A DNA stretch of 64,000 nt from Ignatzschineria indica. GTDB taxonomy: Bacteria > Pseudomonadota > Gammaproteobacteria > Cardiobacteriales > Wohlfahrtiimonadaceae. Under the pieces are notes generated by a model, which did no database searches, was not told where the DNA came from, and saw nothing but the letters and a program-made list of their open reading frames with translations. How positions within the stretch are numbered: position 1 is the first letter of the stretch; each line of letters opens with the position of its first letter. Where the stretch lies: NCBI RefSeq assembly GCF_003121925.1, contig NZ_QEWR01000003.1, positions 124,001 to 188,000 on the forward strand, given 5' to 3'. Both the position numbers and the translations under genes were made by a program. Shown piece by piece: positions 1 to 7,200 of this stretch.

Positions 1-377
1 AATCCACCATCAAATGCAATGGATACTAGACGCCCAGTATTCATTCGGGCGATTTTAAGAGCATTTTCTGTAGACTCTGCACCGCTATTCGTTAACATGC
101 CAAAAAAAGGCGTCTTGGTTGGAATAAATTCAGATAGCGCAGTAAGTAAATCTTTATATAGTTGATGTGGAACCGCATTATAAGCCGAGTGAGTAAGCTT
201 CTGAGCTTGATCTGTAATTGCTGAAACTATTTTAGGATGGCAATGCCCTAAGTTGAGCACGCCAATTCCCCCAATAAAATCGATATACTCTTTTCCTTCT
301 GTATCCCAAACCGTAGCATTTTTACCATGGGATACCGTAATCGGATGTATGATCGAAAGTGCCGATGTAACTTTCAT
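1..377 (-). CDS. class III (GABA-type) aminotransferase, N-terminal part
   Basis: The reverse strand from the ATG at 377 encodes about 125 residues running off the window edge. They match the N-terminal third of PLP-dependent class III aminotransferases of the 4-aminobutyrate (GabT/PuuE) type: a DxxGxxYIDFxGGIGVLNLGHCHP stretch (quoted here only as a pattern), then the TNSGAEStENALKIAR motif near residues 95-110 that binds the cofactor phosphate. An AGGAG ribosome site lies just upstream of the ATG. These enzymes move an omega-amino group from GABA or a similar amine to 2-oxoglutarate. A LysR regulator follows upstream on the same strand and an amino-acid/dicarboxylate symporter lies beyond it, so a small amine or amino-acid catabolic unit is likely. 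The catalytic lysine lies outside the window, so the exact substrate cannot be judged. Confidence 0.88.
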   Translation of the reverse strand, partial: MKVTSALSIIHPITVSHGKNATVWDTEGKEYIDFIGGIGVLNLGHCHPKIVSAITDQAQKLTHSAYNAVPHQLYKDLLTALSEFIPTKTPFFGMLTNSGAESTENALKIARMNTGRLVSIAFDGG

Positions 378-490
378 TTTGGTAAGTTCTCCTAATAAAT
401 CCTTTTTGATGAGTTATCTCTATATCCAATAAAGCTCCTCATATAACAGCAAACTTACCGTAACCTATCAAACGAAAAAAATGCGATCCC

Positions 491-1429
491 TTATTCCTTT
501 TTTTCTGATTCTAATGTTATTTTTGATAAATATTTTTTAATCCATGCAACTAACTTTTTAATAACCTGTAAATCTGAAAATTGTGTTTCATAAGCTAAAT
601 AGTACGCACCATGACGAACTAGTTCATAATCCCAAGGAATCATTAATGTTTTTCTGGAAAGCTCCTCTTCAACTAAAAACTTAGGTACCAAGGCAATACC
701 ATATCCCATCTCCGCTGCACGAATACAAGCTGACCATGTTTCAAAACCAAGTCCGTGATAACACTGTTCAATATCAACAGATTGACTATCAAAATATAGA
801 TACCAAGAAGTAGAGCGAGATTGGCATTGCAGGAGAGTATAGTTTTGAAAATCCTCCACTGAATCAAAAGCGCTTTTTTGTTGCCCCAATAGACTCGGAT
901 GACACACAGGAATCATTTGTTCATCAAATAATTTAATCGTAGTTAAACCCTCCCAGACGCCATTTCCAAACAAAAAAGCGATATCAACATTATCTTTGGA
1001 CAAGTCAAATGGTTGTACATAATCTTTTAAGTTGAAGCGAATATGTGGGTAGAGGTCATGAAACTCCTTCATAGCTGGAATAAGCCAACGCTCGCCAAAG
1101 GTTGGGTGTGCCGCTAATGTTAATATCTCTCGATCGCTTTCAAAAGAGAGCATGTGTAAAGTTGAAGCTTCAACCGCATCTAAAATTTTTCGTGCTTCTG
1201 AAAGATAAATTTTCCCCGCCGCGGATAAACGCAACCTTTTCCGCACTCGATGAAATAAGTTCGTCTGTAAAGTAATTTCTAACTGCGCTACCTGTTTACT
1301 AACAGCACTTTGTGATAGATAAAGCTCCTCTCCTGCCCGTGTAAAACTAAGATGTCTCGCTGAAGCTTCAAAACATTGTAAAGCTGCTATTGAAGGTATT
1401 TTTTTACGTGAAATTCTTTGAAAACTCAT
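491..1429 (-). CDS. LysR-family transcriptional regulator (GcvA-like)
   Basis: A 312-residue protein of normal LysR length. Residues about 13-72 form the winged helix-turn-helix with the typical FxxxArhlSFtrAAxxLxLSQSAVSkQVxxLE pattern, and the rest is a periplasmic-binding-protein-like effector domain. The N-terminal wording (IPSIAALQCFEASARHLSFT) is closest to the GcvA/AmpR subgroup. It is transcribed away from the symporter gene at 1780 and towards the aminotransferase gene ending at the left edge. LysR proteins usually control a divergent neighbour and themselves, so the symporter and aminotransferase are the likely targets (inference). The effector is unknown. Confidence 0.93.
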   Translation of the reverse strand: MSFQRISRKKIPSIAALQCFEASARHLSFTRAGEELYLSQSAVSKQVAQLEITLQTNLFHRVRKRLRLSAAGKIYLSEARKILDAVEASTLHMLSFESDREILTLAAHPTFGERWLIPAMKEFHDLYPHIRFNLKDYVQPFDLSKDNVDIAFLFGNGVWEGLTTIKLFDEQMIPVCHPSLLGQQKSAFDSVEDFQNYTLLQCQSRSTSWYLYFDSQSVDIEQCYHGLGFETWSACIRAAEMGYGIALVPKFLVEEELSRKTLMIPWDYELVRHGAYYLAYETQFSDLQVIKKLVAWIKKYLSKITLESEKKE

Positions 1430-1561
1430 TCCTATTCTCTACTCCTTTAAATAGATATTTTTACTTATTATGTAGTTTACTTTAAAAAACTTCACGAAAA
1501 TTTCGAATGACTTTAAGCTGAAAGCTCTCTTGCAGTTCAATCCTATTTGCTCTTTAATCAC

Positions 1562-1605
1562 TAACTGGATCATATGATCTAGATCAAATATTAACTGGCC
1601 AGATC
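1562..1605. promoter_or_regulatory. candidate LysR operator between divergent genes
   Basis: The 350-bp spacer between the LysR gene and the symporter gene is AT-rich and has one ordered part. A perfect 12-bp palindrome GATCATATGATC lies at 1568-1579. The heptamer TAACTGG occurs at 1562-1568 and again at 1592-1598, each followed by a GATCAT-type sequence. Paired, palindromic sites between a LysR gene and a divergent target are the usual arrangement for this family. Assignment to this regulator is inference; nothing else convincing was seen in the spacer. Confidence 0.35.
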
Positions 1606-1779
1606 ATTCTTTGAAATAAAGACTTATATAAAAGAATTACTTAAGCAGTAGAGAGGCGCTTAAAACCTATTTATAGCGTTTTTTAAATGTCGCGATAACT
1701 CTCAATATTTAAGAGATAATTTCATAACAATAAAATATAAATTGATACAAATTGATCAGAAAGTTCTAGGAGGACATTG

Positions 1780-3021
1780 ATGATTGCATTATGGAGATGG
1801 TATAGAAATAAATCCTTTATGCTCAAAATAACCAGTGGGTTTATTTTAGGCCTGATCTTTGGGCTAACCTTAGAGACAACCAATGAAGTTTTTGCCCCAC
1901 TTGGTGTCATTTTTATGAATCTATTAAAAATGATCGTTATCCCGCTTATTTTTCTATCTTTAATTGTAGCTGTAAATCACTCTAATCCTGCTGACTTAGG
2001 GAGAATCGGAGTTAAAGTCTTTCCTATTTACGTTATAACAACAGCGATTTCCGTCGCTATCGGTCTGATTATTGCTACACTTCTGCAACCCGGAAAAGGG
2101 GTAACATTCTCTAATGATATTACGTTAACCATTCCCGAAAGACAGGGATTCTTAGATACCATAATCAATATGGTGCCTACCAATATATTTAAAGCTTTTG
2201 CGGATGGTCATATTTTATCTGTAGTATTTATGGCAATAATTACAGGCTTAGCGATTCTATACATGACACACTCAACCGATAATAAACAACAAAAAATGGG
2301 AAATACCTTAATGACTTTTGTTGAGGCTGCTAATGAGGCAACGCTTAAAATTCTAAATGGTATATTAGAATATGCTCCTATCGGAATTTTTGGAATCACT
2401 GCCGCAACAATTGGAGCTCAAGGGATAGATACCGTGATTGCTTTAGGTAAATTTATTGTTACTTCCTACCTAGGCGTTATTCTACTGCTCGTTGTCTTTT
2501 ATCCCCTTATCCTCAAATTATGGGGTGGAAAAGTTATTCAATTTTATAAAGATATTAAAGAGTCAATGCTCACAGCATTTGTCACTTGCAGTAGCTTAGG
2601 GACACTTCCAATCACTCTAAAAGCGGCAAAAACTGCAGGTATTGATGACCGTATTGCAAAACTAACCCTTCCAATTGGAGCCACTGTCAATATGAATGGT
2701 ACAGCGCTACGTTTAGGAATCGCGGTTATTTTTGCTTCAGAAATTATTGGAGTTTCACTCAGCCCCGTTGATCTTGTCTCCATTGTTGTCATTGGAACAT
2801 TAGCGGCTGTTGGAACAGCTGGAGTACCTGGAGCTGGTCTAATAGCAATGGCGGCCGTATTCACTCAAGCAGGTTTACCTATTGAAATTGTTGCGCTGAC
2901 AGCCGGTATCAATATATTAGTCGATATGATTTTTACATTAGGTAATGTTACCGGGGATCTTGTTGCCGCTAAAATGGTTGATTTATCAGAGCGAAGATAT
3001 CTTGCAAAACAAAAGCAGTGA
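1780..3021 (+). CDS. dicarboxylate/amino acid:cation symporter (GltP/DctA family)
   Basis: A 413-residue inner-membrane protein of the DAACS family, which imports glutamate, aspartate or C4-dicarboxylates with Na+ or H+. The hairpin-1 serine motif (SSLGTLP, residues 271-277), the TM7 motif at 304-310 and the hairpin-2 motif GVPGAG (348-353) are in the right order. The ATG at 1780 is preferred over the TTG three bases earlier because AGGAGG sits at 1768-1773. Oddly, the TM7 motif reads NMNGTAL: the aspartate of the usual NMDGT, which helps coordinate cation, is asparagine, followed by RLG instead of the common YxG-type sequence. Substrate or coupling ion may therefore differ from GltP. A LysR gene is divergent and a terminator follows. 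Confidence 0.92.
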   Translation: MIALWRWYRNKSFMLKITSGFILGLIFGLTLETTNEVFAPLGVIFMNLLKMIVIPLIFLSLIVAVNHSNPADLGRIGVKVFPIYVITTAISVAIGLIIATLLQPGKGVTFSNDITLTIPERQGFLDTIINMVPTNIFKAFADGHILSVVFMAIITGLAILYMTHSTDNKQQKMGNTLMTFVEAANEATLKILNGILEYAPIGIFGITAATIGAQGIDTVIALGKFIVTSYLGVILLLVVFYPLILKLWGGKVIQFYKDIKESMLTAFVTCSSLGTLPITLKAAKTAGIDDRIAKLTLPIGATVNMNGTALRLGIAVIFASEIIGVSLSPVDLVSIVVIGTLAAVGTAGVPGAGLIAMAAVFTQAGLPIEIVALTAGINILVDMIFTLGNVTGDLVAAKMVDLSERRYLAKQKQ

Positions 3022-3060
3022 ATTAATAATATCTCGTTCGAAACAAGAAGATAGACCAAA

Positions 3061-3089
3061 ATACCCGATAAGTTTTATCGGGTATTTTA
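3061..3089 (+). terminator. rho-independent terminator after the symporter gene
   Basis: An 11-bp perfect stem (3061-3071 with 3075-3085, arm ATACCCGATAA) with a GTT loop, followed by a T-rich tail. It lies 39 bases past the symporter stop codon and faces the lipoprotein gene on the other strand, so it may serve both. Confidence 0.85.
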
Positions 3090-3133
3090 TATATTAAAGC
3101 AATAATCCGAGATTAGAGCTCCTACAAACCGTA

Positions 3134-3466
3134 CTACTCCAAACACTGATACTTCTTCAGATAATCGACTGTTACGAGCGGTGCGTTCTCTTTTTTAGTG
3201 CTTTTATCGACACGCTGATCGATCAATCTCGCGTTCTTCATGCCCCATCCTTGGCAGATTTTATTGGCTTCTTCATCAGCTTCTGTTTCAGGAGCGGTGA
3301 CTATCTTTTTAAAGCCTTCTACCCCTTCGGCATAGATCTCAACGATCGCTTCTGATCTGCTTGCATGTCCAACGCGCCACTCTGCCTCTTGTGTTGCGCA
3401 GCCCATCAGTAATAATAAGGTGACAATAGATAGTGGTAATAAACGCTTTTTCAAACGCTTTTTCAT
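3134..3466 (-). CDS. small lipoprotein of unknown function
   Basis: A 110-residue protein starting with a lysine/arginine-rich stretch and a hydrophobic core, then the lipobox LLMGC around residues 19-23, so it is probably lipidated and held at the outer or inner membrane facing the periplasm. The mature part is small and polar with two further cysteines, one near residue 69 (NKICQGWGM) and one three residues from the end (YQCLE), which could form a disulfide. I do not recognise the family. It converges with the symporter gene and its function cannot be read from the context. Confidence 0.75.
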   Translation of the reverse strand: MKKRLKKRLLPLSIVTLLLLMGCATQEAEWRVGHASRSEAIVEIYAEGVEGFKKIVTAPETEADEEANKICQGWGMKNARLIDQRVDKSTKKENAPLVTVDYLKKYQCLE

Positions 3467-3552
3467 TCGATACTCCTCAACTCAAAGATCTGATTAAATA
3501 ACTCGATAACTACCTATATACCTTATAAACTCATTAAGTAACAATTTAAAAT

Positions 3553-3571
3553 GATAATGATTTTAGTAATC
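3553..3571. promoter_or_regulatory. possible Fur box
   Basis: The 19 bases at 3553-3571 begin GATAATGAT and end AATC, agreeing at 14 of 19 positions with the classical Fur consensus by my alignment. The site lies about 60 bases upstream of the small gene at 3630, in AT-rich DNA where chance matches are common. Confidence 0.3.
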
Positions 3572-3629
3572 TCATTTTAAGTAATTTTTAGGTGATTTTT
3601 TTAGGCAATTTAATTTAGAAGGAACTCCT

Positions 3630-3962
3630 ATGCATCACTATATTGATTCCACAGACTTCGATCTGCTTAAAGAAGCGAAAGCACACCTCTCGATTCAGAC
3701 AGAATGTGAATATGAGGGGAAAATTTACAAAAGCCCTGAAACAGTAGTATCTATCGACCAGAAGATTGATCTTGCATTGATCAATCGAACCATTGATGAT
3801 ATCGCTCATGTTATTGCCACAGAATCGATCGCGATGATTGATGCCTTAAAGATGATCTCTACAGAACATCGGCTCACGCTCTTTTTTAAGGATGATGCCG
3901 GCGAGTTATTGAAAGCCCCTACGATTCATCCCCTACTGCTTTCAGCTTCATTTGGGAGATAA
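3630..3962 (+). CDS. small protein of unknown function
   Basis: A 110-residue soluble protein with an AGGAACTCCT-type ribosome site before its ATG. The sequence has no signal peptide, membrane segment or cysteine-rich motif. Two alternating acidic/hydrophobic stretches (residues 40-60 and 65-85) suggest a compact alpha/beta fold. I do not recognise the family. It stands alone between divergent and convergent neighbours, with a good terminator behind it and a possible iron-responsive operator in front, so an iron-stress role is conceivable but unsupported by the protein itself. Confidence 0.7.
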   Translation: MHHYIDSTDFDLLKEAKAHLSIQTECEYEGKIYKSPETVVSIDQKIDLALINRTIDDIAHVIATESIAMIDALKMISTEHRLTLFFKDDAGELLKAPTIHPLLLSASFGR

Positions 3963-3995
3963 TTGAGGGAAATGAGAAAGATCGAGAAGATAAAA

Positions 3996-4024
3996 AAGGA
4001 AGCCTTAGAGCTTCCTTCTTCTTT
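3996..4024 (+). terminator. terminator between convergent genes
   Basis: An 8-bp stem (3996-4003 with 4010-4017, arm AAGGAAGC) with a 6-base loop and a T-rich tail, preceded by AAAAAA on the other side. It can stop transcription of the small gene ending at 3962 and of the PadR gene reading the other way. Confidence 0.75.
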
Positions 4025-4060
4025 TAAAATGGGTTTAGGTGATTTCGGCACTTAAGTGAC

Positions 4061-4738
4061 TTAAAGTAGTGCTTTAATTTTAGCGATCGCCTCTTCTAAA
4101 ATCGAATTGATCTCGGTCTCATGCTCGGCATTTTGGTTCTCTTTTAAGAGTAGGCGGAGTTCTTTGAGTTTTGCTCGATGGGGGGATTCTGCGCTTCTTT
4201 GTTCTACGGCATATGCCTGCTCCATCGCATTGATCAGCTCTCCTTGTGCTTTAAGCCAAGAGAAGAGCACTTCTGCTTCATCGAGCTTTTCACTAATCTC
4301 CTCTTTGCCCTTTTTCGTAAGGGAGAACTCTTTTTTAGAGCCATCCATCGTTACCTCAGCTAGCTCACTCTCTTCCAGATATGCCAAAAGAGGATAGATC
4401 ATGCCGGGGCTCGGTTTGTAGAAGCCCTTTGAACGCTCCTCTAGCTCTTTAATAATCTGATAACCGTGAAGTGATTGTTCTGAAAGAAGCATTAAGACCA
4501 GTAACTGTAGCTCTTCACTACTGATGCGTCTTCCCCCGCCAAAGCGACCATGACCACGCCCCCCTTCTCTTCTTCGTCCGCCACCGCGACCGCCCATTTC
4601 AAAGCGATCATCTCTCCGGCAATGTTCTGAAAAATGATGGCGCCCTCTTCTGCCGGCACCTCTTCCGCGCTGATAACCTCTTGCAGAGCGATCTCCACAA
4701 GCTAATAGACCATATTGCATTCTTGATAATTCTCTCAT
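4061..4738 (-). CDS. PadR-family regulator with Arg/Gly/His-rich N-terminus (YqjI-like)
   Basis: A 225-residue protein in two parts. Residues 1 to about 72 are a low-complexity region rich in Arg, Gly and His with two cysteines. Residues 73-150 are a PadR winged helix with the hallmark LHGYQIIKELEE and PSPGMIYPLLAYLEE stretches, and a helical tail follows for dimerisation. The layout matches E. coli YqjI, a nickel-responsive PadR repressor whose N-terminal tail carries the metal ligands; here the tail has fewer His/Cys and more Arg/Gly. The second of two adjacent ATGs (4738) is chosen because AAGGAG is then 6 bases away. Three palindromes upstream suggest autoregulation. Confidence 0.85.
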   Translation of the reverse strand: MRELSRMQYGLLACGDRSARGYQRGRGAGRRGRHHFSEHCRRDDRFEMGGRGGGRRREGGRGHGRFGGGRRISSEELQLLVLMLLSEQSLHGYQIIKELEERSKGFYKPSPGMIYPLLAYLEESELAEVTMDGSKKEFSLTKKGKEEISEKLDEAEVLFSWLKAQGELINAMEQAYAVEQRSAESPHRAKLKELRLLLKENQNAEHETEINSILEEAIAKIKALL

Positions 4739-4764
4739 CATAGACTCCTTCTTGTTGATGATTT

Positions 4765-4816
4765 TATATCGTAAGATATAGTTGATATATGCATCTTAAG
4801 ATATATCTTGAGATAT
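4765..4816. promoter_or_regulatory. three palindromes upstream of the PadR gene (probable operator)
   Basis: Three dyad-symmetric sites sit within 52 bases: 4765-4780 (TATATC..GATATA arms), 4793-4802 (perfect ATCTTAAGAT) and 4803-4816 (ATATCT..AGATAT). They share an ATATCTT/AAGATAT core. They lie 25-80 bases upstream of the regulator start and about 130 bases upstream of the divergent Rid-family gene. PadR repressors typically bind such AT-rich dyads at their own promoters. Specific binding is inference. Confidence 0.6.
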
Positions 4817-4945
4817 GTAAACTATTAGACCTATTTTATTTTCCTATTATTAGTTGTTTATCCCTCAATCTATTTCTTCCTCCTCAATCACCCTTCGTTA
4901 TAATCTCTTTTCACAATCTCATAACCGTTATTGAGGAGTCTTATA

Positions 4946-5365
4946 ATGCATAAATTGATCAATCCCCCTACCGTTTTTAATAGCTTACAGTATGGTTTTA
5001 GTCAGGCTGTTTTAACAAAAGGTTGCCGGCAGCTCTTTCTTTCTGGGCAAGTTGCCACTGATAAGGATCAAGTAACGATCGCAACAACAATGGGAGAGCA
5101 GACACGTATCTGTTTAGAAAATATTGAGAAGGTATTAATCTCGGCAAATACTACAAAGCACTCAATTGCGATGTTACGTCTCTATATCAAGGAGAGTGCC
5201 AATACGCCGGAGACACAAGAAGAGATCTCAATGGCATTGAAGGCTTTTTTTGGTGAACAGATGCCGGCATCTTCTTGGATTGTAGTTACAGGATTAGCTC
5301 TTTCTGAATGGCTGATTGAAATTGAAGCACAAGCTGTTATCAATGATGAGGCAGATGTTGAATAG
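4946..5365 (+). CDS. Rid-family protein (YjgF/RidA superfamily)
   Basis: A 139-residue single-domain protein of the YjgF/YER057c/UK114 family, whose founding member RidA hydrolyses reactive enamines and imines to ketoacids. The LFLSGQVATD opening and the C-terminal IEIEAQAVI strand are typical. The ATG at 4946 is chosen over an upstream TTG because GAGGAG lies 7 bases before it. The conserved arginine in the family's PARSxxEV segment (Arg105 in RidA, which binds the substrate carboxylate) is replaced: here the segment reads PASSWIVV. That puts it outside the RidA subgroup and makes classical deaminase activity doubtful. It is divergent from the PadR regulator and may be controlled by it. Confidence 0.82.
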   Translation: MHKLINPPTVFNSLQYGFSQAVLTKGCRQLFLSGQVATDKDQVTIATTMGEQTRICLENIEKVLISANTTKHSIAMLRLYIKESANTPETQEEISMALKAFFGEQMPASSWIVVTGLALSEWLIEIEAQAVINDEADVE

Positions 5366-5395
5366 TTCTTCAGAAGAAGATCCTTAAGAAAATTC

Positions 5396-5672
5396 GCGGA
5401 GCGGCGGGAGCCTACTGTTTTCTTCTTTCTACCTCTGCATGCCCGCCCATTGCATCTTTCTATTTGGCATCTTCGATGCCGAGGACAATATCATTAAAGT
5501 AACGATTATTGACGATAAAAGATCGCCTACTGCCGGCGCGGAATTTCTGGAAGCATGAGGTAGTAAAGACCGGCACTTCATCAGCCTTTTTTGTTTCAAC
5601 ATAACTAATCATTGAGGTAGCGATATTTGCCGGCATGCAATTAATGGAAGCGTGCGATAGTAAGGACCGGCA
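5396..5672 (+). repeat. repeat locus 1: one B element and two A elements
   Basis: This fills most of the 430-bp spacer between the convergent Rid and SGNH genes. A B element covers about 5396-5482 (GGCGGGAGCC, then GCATGCCCGCC, then GGCATC..GATGCC). Two A elements follow at 5531-5575 and 5628-5672. Each begins TGCCGG, ends CCGGCA and is 45 bp; the second has a diverged interior. Orientation is the same as loci 3 and 4 and opposite to loci 2 and 5. Confidence 0.85.
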
Positions 5673-5726
5673 TCTTATCAGCCTATTTTGTTTTGCTCTT
5701 TTGTTTTGATATAAAACAACAATAAT

Positions 5727-5760
5727 AAAAAAACCTCTCTACCCGTGAGGAGTAGAGAGG
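5727..5760 (-). terminator. terminator after the SGNH lipoprotein gene
   Basis: On the reverse strand a 9-bp stem (5752-5760 with 5734-5742, arm CCTCTCTAC) with a 9-base loop is followed by a run of seven T. It lies 36 bases beyond the stop codon of the lipoprotein gene and ends the three-gene envelope cassette. Confidence 0.88.
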
Positions 5761-5795
5761 CTTCTATCATATTGACTTTCGAACTTCAGCTTCGA

Positions 5796-6992
5796 TTAAT
5801 GACGCACATTTAAGAGCTGCATAAGGTCTTTGTAGAGCATCTTCGCACTGAGGCGATAGCCCACGCCGGTAAGATGAACTTTATCACGACCGGCAAGGGA
5901 TTCTGTTTCCCATTGATCGATACTGCACTTACCGCCCATCGCCATCTGCCAATCCCAATAGAGCGTATGTTCTGAACGCGCCACAGACTTCTGTACCGCT
6001 TTAACGATCTTATAAGATGGAGGCTGACGATCGACACATTTACCGGAAGCATCACGTAATAGCGCATCGCCCGGCCCGACCATTAAGATCACGGCATTAG
6101 GAAGACGCTGACGGATTTTACGAATACTTGCCACTAAATTTTGACGATAGAGATTCTTATCGAGTCGATCATTAAAGGCTTCATTAGTGCCATATTCTAA
6201 GATCACAAGATCGCTCTCTGTTGCGGCAAGCTCTGCTGTCCACTCAGGTGACCAACGATTCCAGATCGAAAGCTGCGCACCATTGGTCGCGATGGAAGAG
6301 ACAATCGCGCCGGGACGATTCGCTCGCTGTAGCCAAAATCCTCCCACTTCGATCCCCTTCTCGCCGGCAACTAACTTAAAGGGTAATGCACTCTTCATCT
6401 TTACGATCTGCCAATGATTACTTTTCATCGGTAAGGTGATATTAGTCCGTCCAAAAGCACTATAGAGAGAGAGCGATTCCGGCACCTCTTCACGCACAAC
6501 CATACGAATATTCCACGCTTCATGTGGACTCATATTATTACGCGGTAAGAGATCGATATAACCGCCGGCTTTAGTGGAACGCGCCACATAGCCCCCCATC
6601 GGATAAGCGGGATGATCGTCGGTGCGGCTATTGATCAGCTGCCAATTTTGTGAACGCCAAGTCACCTCTGCATGACGCTGACCTCTCACATCCATCGGTG
6701 TTACCCAACCGATACCGGCATTTCCAAAGCGTGCTTGTAATTGTGTCCGAAGCTCGCCGGTGAAGAAATCTGCCGCCGAGTGGGAATCCCCAAATTGTGT
6801 GACCGATAATACCTCATGACCGCCGGCAGCAAGACGCGAAACTTTCTGCTGCAATAGAGAGAGATTCGCTTCACCGTAATTGGTAATCCCGGGGCCAATC
6901 TCTCGGCGATAATCACCAATGCCGGCACTACTACAACCTGCAATAATGATCATCGTTAAGGCACCAAGTGCCCAATTTCGTAATTGTTTCAT
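5796..6992 (-). CDS. SGNH/GDSL-type lipoprotein, probable O-acetyl transfer or esterase protein
   Basis: A 398-residue lipoprotein: signal peptide with lipobox IAGC (Cys20), then an SGNH fold. The block I motif is FGDSHS with the nucleophile Ser70. A block III-like stretch is EYGTNEAF, and DKVHLTGVGY near the C-terminus supplies the Asp-x-x-His pair. SGNH proteins of this kind hydrolyse or transfer acetyl groups on peptidoglycan or surface polysaccharide. It follows an MBOAT gene and a second SGNH gene on the same strand, separated from the latter by about 210 bp of short-period repeats. The context makes an envelope O-acetylation role likely. The acceptor (peptidoglycan, teichoic-like or LPS glycan) cannot be told. 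Confidence 0.82.
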   Translation of the reverse strand: MKQLRNWALGALTMIIIAGCSSAGIGDYRREIGPGITNYGEANLSLLQQKVSRLAAGGHEVLSVTQFGDSHSAADFFTGELRTQLQARFGNAGIGWVTPMDVRGQRHAEVTWRSQNWQLINSRTDDHPAYPMGGYVARSTKAGGYIDLLPRNNMSPHEAWNIRMVVREEVPESLSLYSAFGRTNITLPMKSNHWQIVKMKSALPFKLVAGEKGIEVGGFWLQRANRPGAIVSSIATNGAQLSIWNRWSPEWTAELAATESDLVILEYGTNEAFNDRLDKNLYRQNLVASIRKIRQRLPNAVILMVGPGDALLRDASGKCVDRQPPSYKIVKAVQKSVARSEHTLYWDWQMAMGGKCSIDQWETESLAGRDKVHLTGVGYRLSAKMLYKDLMQLLNVRH

Positions 6993-6998
6993 TCTTTG

Positions 6999-7104
6999 TT
7001 TAAACCTTTCTTAAACATCTTTTAAACACTCCTTAAGCATCTTTTGAAGATCCTTTAAAGATCCTTTGCAGACCTTTTAAATAGACTTCAAACCCTGTTT
7101 AAGA
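6999..7104. repeat. 11-bp phased TTAAAC-type tandem tract
   Basis: TTAAAC or close variants begin at 7000, 7011, 7022, 7033, 7044, 7055, 7066 and 7077, with two looser copies to 7104. The spacing is a steady 11 bp, near one helical turn. The tract starts just upstream of the SGNH lipoprotein start codon (6992), so it forms its leader. It could bend DNA or be a series of protein sites; it may also be neutral slippage product. Confidence 0.7.
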
Positions 7105-7200
7105 ATCTGCTATCAATATCTCGTAGCGCTGTTCACTCACCGATTTTAAACCTTTTAGCATTTAGCGCACTAAATTCTTCTCTTCTAAAGTTGAAATAGA

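Noticed and set aside
2544-2864. 106-codon reverse frame inside the symporter gene
   Set aside because: Antisense shadow of a well-conserved membrane protein; composition follows the complementary codons.
4107-4397. Forward-strand open frames opposite the PadR gene
   Set aside because: They are shadows of the reverse-strand coding sequence; the reverse frame has a clear domain match and ribosome site.
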